DNA of 64,000 nt from Amycolatopsis keratiniphila subsp. keratiniphila (GTDB lineage Bacteria > Actinomycetota > Actinomycetes > Mycobacteriales > Pseudonocardiaceae). Below the pieces are notes generated by a model. It was given only the letters and a program-made list of their open reading frames with translations, did no database searches and was not told where the DNA came from. Shown piece by piece: positions 26,471 through 34,224 of the stretch (position 1 is the first letter of the stretch; each line of letters starts with the position of its first letter). The position numbers and the translations under genes are program-made. The stretch spans positions 367,358 to 431,357 of the forward strand of contig NZ_LQMT02000007.1 of assembly GCF_001620365.2 (NCBI RefSeq). Direction: 5' to 3'.

Positions 26471-26596
26471 CTAGTGGCCGGTGGCTTTCCAGATCACTAG
26501 GCCCAGCGCGATCAACTGCGTGAGCAGTTGAATCCACGGTATGCCGCGGCCCCAGTTAGGGCTGGGGTCGCGGTTACCGTCGCCATCCTTCGGCAT
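26471..26596 (-). CDS. Small single-span membrane protein
   Basis: 41 residues: a hydrophilic N-terminus (MPKDGDGNRDPSPNWG) and one C-terminal transmembrane helix (WIQLLTQLIALGLVIWK). Small hydrophobic proteins of this kind are frequent in actinophages and integrated elements. The ATG at 26596 is chosen because it begins the polar head; a longer frame to 26677 is Pro-rich and less convincing. Function unknown. Confidence 0.4.
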   Translation of the reverse strand: MPKDGDGNRDPSPNWGRGIPWIQLLTQLIALGLVIWKATGH

Positions 26597-26750
26597 CCTC
26601 CGTGCGTCCTTTCCTCCTGGCCCGGGCTCTCCCCGGACTACCCCTTCCGGCGGGCCGGGTGGGAGCAGAGGGTGCACATCGATTGCGAACGTGACTTCGC
26701 GGGAGCGTATCGGTCCCCCTCTTATGCGTACTGGTTAGGGGTGCGTTCAC

Positions 26751-27122
26751 ATGGGAAAGCGCGGACCCGCAGGCAAGCCGACTTCGCTCCGAATTCTGCA
26801 CGGTGATCGCAGGAACCGGATCAACGATGCGGAGCAGGTACCGCCGGAGGTGGAGATCGTGCCGCCGGAGTGGCTGTCGGAGAAGGGGCGAGCGATCTGG
26901 GGTCGGCTCGCGCCCAGCATGTCACCCGGAAGGTCTTGACGGCCTGGGACGTCGACGCGTTCGGTGTGCTGTGCGAGGCGCTGGCCCGCTACTCCGTGAC
27001 TACTGCCCTGGTGAACGGTTCCGCGCTGTTGGTTCCTGGTGGCGGTGGGCTGGTGCCGAATCCGACGTTGAAGGTGCAGGCCGGTTCCGAGCGCACGTTC
27101 CTGACGTTCGCCGCGCGATTCG
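26751..27122 (+). pseudogene. Phage terminase small subunit (P27 family), frameshifted
   Basis: The first frame begins MGKRGPAGKPTSLRILHGDR and PPEWLSEKGRAIWGRLAPSM, the standard opening of P27-family terminase small subunits, then hits a stop at 26937. Homology resumes one frame over from about 26925: TRKVLTAWDVDAFGVLCEAL, VLVNG-like ALVNGSALLV, LVPNPTLKVQAGSERTFLTF, AARFG. A single-base frameshift around 26920-26928 explains this. Coding resemblance to terminase ends near 27120, short of the usual LTPSxRxxI end, where the frame continues into a different phage protein. TTAGGGG upstream acts as ribosome site. Confidence 0.75.
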
Positions 27123-27362
27123 GGCCAGACCTGCTGCTGTACGGGCTCGACCTGCTCGACCTCTACCGCGGACCCCTGTCCTACCGGCGGGTATGCGCAC
27201 TGGTGGCGCATCTGCCCGACGACGCGGCCGTCTGGCGAATGCGCCACCCGCACGGCGCGATGACCCGCGCCAAACTCGTGCTCACCACGGTCGAACGGCG
27301 GGTCACGGCGTTATGGGCAACCGTAGCCATCGCGCTAGGCAGGACGTCACGATGCTCAGGTG
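27123..27362 (+). pseudogene. Remnant of an actinophage tail-assembly-type protein fused to the terminase remnant
   Basis: In the same frame as the end of the terminase remnant the sequence reads LLLYGLDLLDLYRGPLSYRR, VCALVAHLPDDAAVWRM and a following helix. The pattern G-x-D-L-L-D-L-Y-R-G-x-L-S-x-R-R and L-P is typical of a small actinophage tail-region protein (DUF5361-like). In an intact prophage this gene lies far from terminase, so a deletion has probably joined the two. The frame then runs open to 27508 without recognisable content. Confidence 0.5.
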
Positions 27363-27504
27363 GCCGGGCCGCTGGACATGCGGCCTCCAGCCGGGCCTGC
27401 CCGGACGATCCGTGCGCCAGGCGATGCGGAGCTGAAGTCGCTGCGCGAAATCGCGCTATGGATGCGTGGCGACTGACCTTCCCGATGTGGCAAGGATCTA
27501 GACA

Positions 27505-28746
27505 TTAAGCCTTCGGTCCATCACCGGAACGCTCGCTGGGACTGTCATTCCGCGTGCGAGTAAGCCGCCGCGGTTTTCCAGAGTCAAGAGGACTTTGCTC
27601 CAAACGCCATCCATCAGGCCACTCATGTCGACCTTTCGAGCTATTAACGCGAGCGCCGTCAAAGGTCACCTCGCCGTTGCATTTCACATCGCTGAAGATG
27701 GCATCCCTGCCGAATTCCACCCCGTTAAATACGGCGGCGAAGTCGAATTCAGCTAGACTGAACAAGGCGGCGGATTTGAACGTCGCGTCGCTGAACACGG
27801 CAGCACCGGCGAACTTCACTCTGGTGAACCAAATGGCTCCATGGAACGTCGCGTTGTGAAACACGGCGGCTCCACCAACCTTCGCCTCATTAAACACGGT
27901 GTCGCCGTCGAATTTCGTCCCCATGAACCAAATTGCACCGTAGAATGTCGCCCCTTCGAACACAACGGGCCCTTGAAACCTCGCATTTCGAAACCCCGCG
28001 TCGCCGTAGACCGTGACGTTTCGGAAGTCTGCGGAGGCGAATTGGCAATCGTTGAAGTCGATTTCGATGAGGACTGCGTCTCGGAGGTCGATGCTGATTT
28101 TCTCCCAGAACGCGTGGGGTGAGCCTTTTGAACGTGCTTCTGTTCGTAGATGGCGGTGCAAGATCTGCTGTGCGGTGCGGCGCACGTCCAGCTCCAGACG
28201 GCGAGCTGCGATCTCGTCATCGGACGGTCCTGGGGTACTCGATTCGGCTTGATCGGCGCTCGTGTCCGTTAGTGCAGACTTGGCATCGACTGCGGAAACG
28301 ATCACGTTGGGTGGAGGCTGATAGGGGGCACGAAGGTACGCGCAAATCCGGTCGACCACGGTTTGCCGCAGATTCGGGTATTGCTCGGCAAGCCGTTCCA
28401 GGTCGGTGAGCCCGCCGATTCGGACGGCGTCCTTTTCGCTGCCGAGTTGCTCGCTGGCTTGCGAGGACAGCGTGTTGAACTGAGTGGCTTCGTCGTTGTC
28501 AAGTTGCCGGTGATGTTCCCGCTGGCTCAGGCGTAGCCGTTCGACCGTGACGAAGGCGGCGAGGATCGCGAGCACGGCGGCGGAGCTTTTCCATCCAACG
28601 TCGAACGCGTCGCGATGGCTGGTCGGCGTGTCACCCCACAGCAGCACAGTGATCGTGATCCCCGCAGCGACGCTGACAACCAGGGTCAACCACACCCAGA
28701 CCCACGCGAACTCCCGCAGGGACTGACCTTTCCTCCCACCACTCAT
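27505..28746 (-). CDS. Pentapeptide-repeat membrane protein
   Basis: 413 residues. Two N-terminal transmembrane helices (about 13-37 and 53-70), a soluble linker with a helical part (LSSQASEQLGSEKDAVRIGG), then about 25-30 pentapeptide repeats (residues about 218-369) of the type AxF/VF (VVFEGATFYGAIWFMGTKF, AAVFHNATFHGAIWFTRVKF), folding as a right-handed quadrilateral helix. Proteins with this layout are common in actinomycete accessory regions; some are linked to defence or stress, none defines the function here. The gene has visibly lower G+C than its neighbours and sits among phage debris, so recent transfer is likely. Its stop converges with the phage remnant frame. Confidence 0.85.
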   Translation of the reverse strand: MSGGRKGQSLREFAWVWVWLTLVVSVAAGITITVLLWGDTPTSHRDAFDVGWKSSAAVLAILAAFVTVERLRLSQREHHRQLDNDEATQFNTLSSQASEQLGSEKDAVRIGGLTDLERLAEQYPNLRQTVVDRICAYLRAPYQPPPNVIVSAVDAKSALTDTSADQAESSTPGPSDDEIAARRLELDVRRTAQQILHRHLRTEARSKGSPHAFWEKISIDLRDAVLIEIDFNDCQFASADFRNVTVYGDAGFRNARFQGPVVFEGATFYGAIWFMGTKFDGDTVFNEAKVGGAAVFHNATFHGAIWFTRVKFAGAAVFSDATFKSAALFSLAEFDFAAVFNGVEFGRDAIFSDVKCNGEVTFDGARVNSSKGRHEWPDGWRLEQSPLDSGKPRRLTRTRNDSPSERSGDGPKA

Positions 28747-28826
28747 CCAGCTATTCCAGCACAGCGCACCGCCGAGACGAGGTAAGCCCGCCCTGACCGA
28801 TCGATATGCCCGGGTGGTGCACGCCC

Positions 28827-29290
28827 ATGACCTCGGTCGCTCACGCCTACCTCAAGATCTGCCGTCCCTACAGGGCCTGGGGCGGCACCCCGAAGGTCAG
28901 CCTCTCGGCTGAGGTGAAAACCGCGCTGCTGCGCGAACAGCTCCGTGTCGCTGCCCACGAGGGCGATCAGACCGCGATCCGATTACTGGCCGAGCTGGAG
29001 GCCGAACCGGCCGAAACCCGGTTCGCCGCGCTGAAACGGCGGCCCGACGGCCAGAACAGCACGTTCAAGGTCGTGCTGGCCAAGTCTGTCGGCGCGCGTT
29101 TTCGCAGCCTGTCCGAGGTGGACTCGTGGATGCGGTCGGTGACCGGCGCCGTGGCGCAGCACTCGCGTGCGGTTGGTCTGGCCACTTTGAAGTACGGGGT
29201 GACGGCGGCCGTTGCCGGGCAGGCCGTGACCGCGCTGGGCGGTCTCGGGTCGGTCGCGGCCACCGCGTCGGGCTCGCTGCTCGCGGTCCC
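28827..29290 (+). CDS. Hypothetical protein, probably 3'-truncated
   Basis: An open frame starts at ATG 28827 (MTSVAHAYLKICRPYRAWGG) and has plausible protein character to about 29290: a charged helical part (LREQLRVAAHEGDQTAIRLL) and an Ala/Gly-rich hydrophobic part. From about 29290 to its stop at 29399 it runs antisense to a serine-recombinase remnant, so the native 3' end has apparently been lost at a deletion junction. No family recognised. The coding call rests on composition and context only. Confidence 0.3.
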
Positions 29291-29460
29291 GGCCGACAGG
29301 TTGTTATCCACCAGGACCGCGACCACGGCGATGCCGTGTTGGGAGCAGAACTTGCAGCCCGTCGCGATCTGCGAGGCCACCGAGACTTCCGCCCCTTGAC
29401 CGCGTTCGACGCCCTCGCGTGAATGACCGCGCGCAGCTGCGGATACTCCCCAGCGTCCAT
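29288..29460 (-). pseudogene. Serine recombinase N-terminal fragment, frameshifted
   Basis: Reading from ATG 29460: MDAGEYPQLRAVIHARASN, matching the N-terminal R-A-V-I-Y-A-R-x-S motif with the catalytic Ser. Homology continues one frame over: RGQGAEVSVASQIATGCKFC and HGIAVVAVLVDNNLSAG, the S-V-x-x-Q ... D-N-x-x-S-A pattern of large serine recombinases. The frameshift lies near 29405-29415, and all sequence after SAG (catalytic helix, zinc ribbon, C-terminus) is missing. It is the remnant of a phage or element integrase. Confidence 0.7.
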
Positions 29461-29712
29461 TCCCTCTGACAGACGGCGAGTCAAAGCTTTCGTCATGAAC
29501 AAACCCCAGCAAGCTCGCTGGGCGATGGTCGCCATTGGACGCCATGTTGTGCACGCCGAGTCTAGCCGACACAGCACGCAACACCAGGGCAGGGACATGA
29601 TCAGTGGTGGAGTGCTGGACCCACGAATCTGCAGGTCCAGCACACTTTCTCACTTGGGTTCCGGTTATGAGTTTGGGAACCTAAGGCCTTCACGGACTTT
29701 CGTGAACGCAGG

Positions 29713-30489
29713 TCAGGGCGCGTCGAACACCGTGGTCGCCGGGTCCACCGCCGCCCCGCCGCCATCGGCCACCAGAACCTGCCCAGTGATGATCGAAGCG
29801 TCCGACGAGGCCAGGAACGCGCACACCGACGCGATCTCCTCAGGCTCAGCGACACGGCGCAACGGGACATGCTCCGCCACGAGACGGTACGCCTCGTCGA
29901 CCGTGATGCCCTCACGCTCGGCGAGGTAGCTCATCGCGCCCTCCCCCAACGGCGTGCGGACCCAGCCTGGGCACACTCCGTTGACCCGGACACCGCGCGG
30001 GCCATAGTCCCGTGCCAGCCAACGCACGAGCCCGATCACGCCCGCCTTCGCCGCGCTGTACCCCACCGTGCCGGGAGGCCCGGAAAGCAACCCCGCGGTC
30101 GACGCGAACAGCACCAGCGAGCCACGCCGTTCCACCAGATGCGGCAGCACCTCACCCGCCAGGAAGTACGAGCCGTGGAGGTTCACGTCGAAGGCACGGA
30201 ACCACGCGTCGTCCGCCTTGGGACTGGCGGTGCCGGCGACGGCGGCGCCCTGGGTGGCGATCACCGTGTCCAGGCCGCCGAGGTCGGCGACGGCCTGTCG
30301 CACTACTTCGGACAGGGCTTCGCGTTGGGTGCCGTCGGCGGGAAGGGCGATCCCGCCGATCTCGTCGGCCACTTCCTTGAGCCGGTCGGCGTTGATGTCG
30401 GTCACCGCGACGCGAGCGCCGTCTGCGGCGAACCGGCGCGCCGTGGCCGACCCCACTCCTCCGGCGGCCCCACTGATCAGAACGTTCAT
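29713..30489 (-). CDS. Short-chain dehydrogenase/reductase
   Basis: 258 residues, classical SDR. Seen: N-terminal cofactor motif ISGAAGGVGSATA, acidic residue in VTDINADR indicating NAD preference, catalytic Ser in FASTAGLLS, YSAAK (Tyr-Lys), and PLRRVAEPEEIASVCAFLAS with VLVADGGG at the end. It oxidises or reduces a hydroxy/keto intermediate. It is the last gene of the seven-gene HyuAB operon, overlapping the ligase gene by ATGA, so the substrate is probably the acyl-CoA or acid from the preceding steps. Confidence 0.92.
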   Translation of the reverse strand: MNVLISGAAGGVGSATARRFAADGARVAVTDINADRLKEVADEIGGIALPADGTQREALSEVVRQAVADLGGLDTVIATQGAAVAGTASPKADDAWFRAFDVNLHGSYFLAGEVLPHLVERRGSLVLFASTAGLLSGPPGTVGYSAAKAGVIGLVRWLARDYGPRGVRVNGVCPGWVRTPLGEGAMSYLAEREGITVDEAYRLVAEHVPLRRVAEPEEIASVCAFLASSDASIITGQVLVADGGGAAVDPATTVFDAP

Positions 30490-32048
30490 GTCGTCGTCTT
30501 CTCTCTGTCCACTTCGGACTCGATCGTCGCGTGGGTCTCCCGTAGCCGGAATTTGAGGATCTTGCCCGAGGCGTTGCGAGGCAGTTCGTCCACGAACACG
30601 AAGTACTTGGGCACCTTGTACCCGGCCAGCCGTTCCCGGCAGAACGCCCGGAGCACTTCCGCGTCGACGGCCTGGTCCGATTCGGTGACGACGACCGCGC
30701 AGCCGACCTCGGTGTAGCGCGCGTCCGGGACCGCGACGACCGCCGCCTCCAGCACCTGAGGATGGGTCGCCAGCACCTTCTCGACCTCGGCCGGGTAGAT
30801 GTTCTCCCCGCCGCTGCGGATCATGTCCTTCGCTCGGCCCGCCAGATGCAGGAAGCCGTCGGCGTTGACGTATCCGAGGTCCCCGGTGCGACACCATCCC
30901 TCGTGGAAGGTCGCGCGGGTCGCGTCCGGGCGGTTCCAGTAGCCCTGACTCACCGCCGGGCCGCGCACCTCGATCTCGCCGACCTCACCGACCGCGGTCT
31001 GTTCGCCGAGCGGCGTGACGACGCGCGCCTCGGCGAGCGGCAACGGACGTCCGATGCTCTTCGGCTGCGCGAGGAAGTCCGCGTCTTCGAGGGTCGTCGC
31101 GATCGCGCCGCCTTCGGTCAGGCCGTACACCTGCGTGAGCTTGACGCCGGGCAATCGCCGTTTGACCTCCTCGGCGGTGGACGGCATGAGCGTGTCCCCA
31201 CCGAGGATGAGCCGCCGCAGTGACGTCGGCAGCTGCTCTTCGAGGTCCGGCCGGTGCAGCAGTTCGTTGAGCATGAACGGGAACAGCAGGCAGTCGGTCA
31301 CCTGCTCCGCACGCAGCACCTCCAGGAGCCTGTCGACCGTGAAGTTGCCCGAGGGCAGGAACACCCCGCGGCCGTGCATGAGCAGCGCGGGCGCGACAAC
31401 CGCTTCGAAACCGCCGGCGTGGTAGATCGGCCCTGGGACGAGCGCGACGGTGTCCTCGGAGAACTGCCAGCGCAGCGCCTGTGCCGTCGCGACCGCGACG
31501 GTGTTGCGGTGTGTCCAGACCGCGCCCTTCGGCGAGCCGGTGGTGCCCGAGGTGTAGAGCAGGCTCATCGGATCCTGCTCCCCCAGTTCCGGGAGGTCGG
31601 CGAGCGGCTCATGACCACGCAGGACATCGAACGGTGTTGCCCATTCAGGCACAGGGTCGTCCGTGTCGGGGAGCACCACGTACGTGCCGACGCCCGCTTC
31701 GTGCCGCACCGGCGCGACCCTGTCTGCCAGGCTGCCGTGCACGATCACCACCGACGTTCCCGAGTCCGCCAGTATGAAGGCCAGTTCCGCGGGTGCGAGC
31801 CGGAAATTCAGCCGGACGGTGATCACGCCGAGCCTCGCGGCCGCGAGGAACAGCGGCACGTATTCGGCGTCGTTGAACAACATCAGGCCGAGCCGGTCGC
31901 CTTTGCGCAACCCGAGTTCGCTGAGGGCGCGTGCGTACTGTCTTGTCCGGACGTCCAGCTCGCCGTAGGTCATCCGCACGCGCGTGTCGAAGCTGAACGC
32001 GACCCGGTCCTTGACGGGCGCGGCCTCGAGAATCCAGTTGAACGTCAT
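30486..32048 (-). CDS. Acyl-CoA synthetase (fatty-acid/aromatic type, AMP-forming)
   Basis: 520 residues, ANL superfamily. Seen: LLYTSGTTGSPKGAVWTH, VYGLTEGGAIATT, GWCRTGDLGYVNADGFLHLA, GRAKDMIRSGGENIYPAEVE, and the catalytic Lys in NASGKILKFRLRE. It activates a carboxylic acid to its CoA ester. It lies between an aldehyde dehydrogenase (overlap ATGA), which would supply the acid, and an SDR (overlap ATGA), so aldehyde -> acid -> acyl-CoA is the natural reading. Substrate unknown. Confidence 0.92.
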   Translation of the reverse strand: MTFNWILEAAPVKDRVAFSFDTRVRMTYGELDVRTRQYARALSELGLRKGDRLGLMLFNDAEYVPLFLAAARLGVITVRLNFRLAPAELAFILADSGTSVVIVHGSLADRVAPVRHEAGVGTYVVLPDTDDPVPEWATPFDVLRGHEPLADLPELGEQDPMSLLYTSGTTGSPKGAVWTHRNTVAVATAQALRWQFSEDTVALVPGPIYHAGGFEAVVAPALLMHGRGVFLPSGNFTVDRLLEVLRAEQVTDCLLFPFMLNELLHRPDLEEQLPTSLRRLILGGDTLMPSTAEEVKRRLPGVKLTQVYGLTEGGAIATTLEDADFLAQPKSIGRPLPLAEARVVTPLGEQTAVGEVGEIEVRGPAVSQGYWNRPDATRATFHEGWCRTGDLGYVNADGFLHLAGRAKDMIRSGGENIYPAEVEKVLATHPQVLEAAVVAVPDARYTEVGCAVVVTESDQAVDAEVLRAFCRERLAGYKVPKYFVFVDELPRNASGKILKFRLRETHATIESEVDREKTTT

Positions 32049-33505
32049 CTCGTCCCTCCCGGCCCTTGCAGGATCTGCTTGAGCTCGGTGAATTCGAGGA
32101 TCCCCTCGGGCCCTGCCTCCCGGCCCCAGCCCGATCCCTTCATCCCGCCGAACGGAGCTGTGAGGGCCGGGCCGAACGCGTTGACGGCGACCGAACCCGC
32201 CCTGATCCGGCGGGCGTACTCGACGCCCTTCGCCCGGTCTGCCGTGTAGACGCTCGCCGACAACCCGTAGCTCGTGTCGTTCGCTAGCCGGAGTCCGTCC
32301 TCGGGATCGGTGTAGGTCAGCACGGCTGTGACCGGGCCGAAGACCTCGTTCTGCGCCAATTCCGAGTCGCGGGCGACGTCGGTGACGAGCGTGGGCTCGA
32401 AGTACCAGCCGCCGTCGAGCCCGTCCGGCCTCTTCCCGCCGGTGACGATCCGCGCTCCGTCGTCGACGGCACGCGCGAGGAACCCTTCAGTCCGTTCGAC
32501 GACCGACGGCGAGGCAAGCGGCCCCAGCTGGGTCCGCGGGTCGAGCGGATCACCGATCGTGAGCCCTTCCCATGCCTGCCTCAATACCTCGACGATCTCG
32601 TCGTGACGCCGTTCGGGCACGAGGATCCGGGACAGCGCGGCGCAGACCTGCCCGCCGCCGCTGGTCGCCCCCGGCACCAGTGTCTTGAGCACCACGGTCA
32701 GGTCCGCGTCGTCGAGGATCAGCGCCGGGGACTTCCCGCCCAGTTCGAGATGGGTGCGGGCGAATCGGTGGCGGGTGGCCTCGATGATCTGCTGCGCGGC
32801 CACCCGCCCGCCGGTCAGCGAGACCATGTCGACGTACGGGCTCGCCGTCAGGGTGCGGCCGACCTCCGCGTCACCGCAGAGAATGCTCAACGCGCCCGCG
32901 GGGAATCCGGCGCCCGCCGCGCAGTCGGCGATGATCCGCATGATCAGTTGCGACTCGATCGCCGCCTTGACGATCACCGGACAGCCCGCCAACAACGCCG
33001 GGAGCACCTTGCTCGCGATCGTCACGAGCGGGCCGTTGTAGGCGATGATCGCGGCAACGACGCCCGCCGCCTCGCGCCGCAGCACGACGTCACCGAGCGC
33101 GGACTCGCGGGAGTCGTCGCACAGGACGTTGCCGGCGCTTTGCAGAAGTGTCCGCCACGCGGCCACGGCGGCGAACCGGTGCAAAGTACGGCTGTAACGG
33201 ACCGGCATCCCGGATTCGACCGCCCAGACCGCCCCCATGTCTTCGAGCCGTTCCTCCAGCGCCGCACAGAAGCGGCCACAGATCTCGACCCGCTCCGTCA
33301 CCGGAAGTTCCGCCCAAGTGGACAGCGCTTCGCGGGCGGCCTGGATCGCGGCGAGCGCGTGCTTTTCCGACGGCAGCCCGACCGTGGCGACCGGCTCGCC
33401 GGTGCTCGGCGACACGATCTCCCGGCGTCCGCCGTCGGCGGGCACCCAGTCGCCTGCCAGGAACAGCTCGTCCGGGTGCGGCACCGCCACCCCGCCGATG
33501 GTCAC
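32045..33505 (-). CDS. NAD(P)-dependent aldehyde dehydrogenase
   Basis: 486 residues, standard ALDH length. Seen: AIIAYNGPLVTIASKVLPAL, VKAAIESQL (cofactor), LTGGRVAAQQI, HLELGGKSPALI (general-base Glu), GGGQVCAALSRILVPE (catalytic Cys), NEVFGPVTAVLTY, FGGMKGSGWGREAG near the end. It oxidises an aldehyde to a carboxylate. The gene is coupled by ATGA overlaps to the duplicated barrel gene before it and the ligase gene after it. Confidence 0.94.
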   Translation of the reverse strand: MTIGGVAVPHPDELFLAGDWVPADGGRREIVSPSTGEPVATVGLPSEKHALAAIQAAREALSTWAELPVTERVEICGRFCAALEERLEDMGAVWAVESGMPVRYSRTLHRFAAVAAWRTLLQSAGNVLCDDSRESALGDVVLRREAAGVVAAIIAYNGPLVTIASKVLPALLAGCPVIVKAAIESQLIMRIIADCAAGAGFPAGALSILCGDAEVGRTLTASPYVDMVSLTGGRVAAQQIIEATRHRFARTHLELGGKSPALILDDADLTVVLKTLVPGATSGGGQVCAALSRILVPERRHDEIVEVLRQAWEGLTIGDPLDPRTQLGPLASPSVVERTEGFLARAVDDGARIVTGGKRPDGLDGGWYFEPTLVTDVARDSELAQNEVFGPVTAVLTYTDPEDGLRLANDTSYGLSASVYTADRAKGVEYARRIRAGSVAVNAFGPALTAPFGGMKGSGWGREAGPEGILEFTELKQILQGPGGTR

Positions 33506-34224
33506 TTCGTCCCCTTCGCCGGAAAGAACGGGCTCACGGGACGCAGGAACATCGAGCCGAAGGGCAGCTTCATGAACTCCGGCAGGACCATGTCACCGGA
33601 GATCAGCTGCCGTTTGACGTCTTCGCGCATCGGCCCCAGGTCGCCGCTGGTCTCGTAGATCGCCAGGTGGCTCACTTCAGGCGTCACGACGCCCGGCAAG
33701 GGCTTGACGCCCGAGGTGACGAACCGCTGCGCCCGGACGAATCCGGGTGCCGACAGCACCTGCGGGATGTGCTCCTCGTCGTACCACTTGTCGTATTCGG
33801 CGCTGTCCTCCGGACGATCGCTGAAGACGAGCCAGAGGTGACGATCGTCGAGGTCTTCGAGCTTCTCGAAGCGTTCCGAGTGGTGCGGTTCGCTGACCGG
33901 TTCGAGGAACAACGCCTTGAACGGCTGGATCATGAAGTCCGGCAGCACCATGTCGCCGGATATCAGCATCCGCTTGACCTCTTCGCGGAAGCCCGCCGGA
34001 CTGCCGTCCAATTCGTACAACGCCGCGTGCCCGTAGTCGATCGGCTCGGTGCCCGACAGCGGCTTGGTGTCTGCGACCACGAACCGCTGCGCGCCCACCA
34101 TGCCCGGGGAGTCCATCACCTGCGGGATGTGCTCCTCGTCGTACCACCGGTCGAAGGTGGCGCGCTCACCCGTGAACGTCGAGAAGGCGAAGAACAGGGT
34201 GCGGTCTTGGAAAGCGGGGATCAT
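33502..34224 (-). CDS. Internally duplicated dimeric alpha/beta-barrel protein
   Basis: 240 residues built from two copies of one ~120-residue domain. WYDEEHIPQV occurs at 27-36 and again at 147-156, and LISGDMVLPDFM / LISGDMVLPEFM recur at the same 120-residue spacing. The domain resembles EthD/DUF4286-like ferredoxin-fold barrels, which usually dimerise; here one chain would supply both halves. Some relatives are oxygen-using or decarboxylating auxiliaries, but no catalytic residue set is evident beyond the repeated His-Ile-Pro. Coupled by ATGA overlaps inside the HyuAB operon, so it likely assists the same pathway. Confidence 0.7.
   Translation of the reverse strand: MIPAFQDRTLFFAFSTFTGERATFDRWYDEEHIPQVMDSPGMVGAQRFVVADTKPLSGTEPIDYGHAALYELDGSPAGFREEVKRMLISGDMVLPDFMIQPFKALFLEPVSEPHHSERFEKLEDLDDRHLWLVFSDRPEDSAEYDKWYDEEHIPQVLSAPGFVRAQRFVTSGVKPLPGVVTPEVSHLAIYETSGDLGPMREDVKRQLISGDMVLPEFMKLPFGSMFLRPVSPFFPAKGTK

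Noticed and set aside
29461-29712. Possible attachment site or regulatory RNA
   Set aside because: No tRNA, no matching direct repeat with the 25.7 kb side that I could find by eye.
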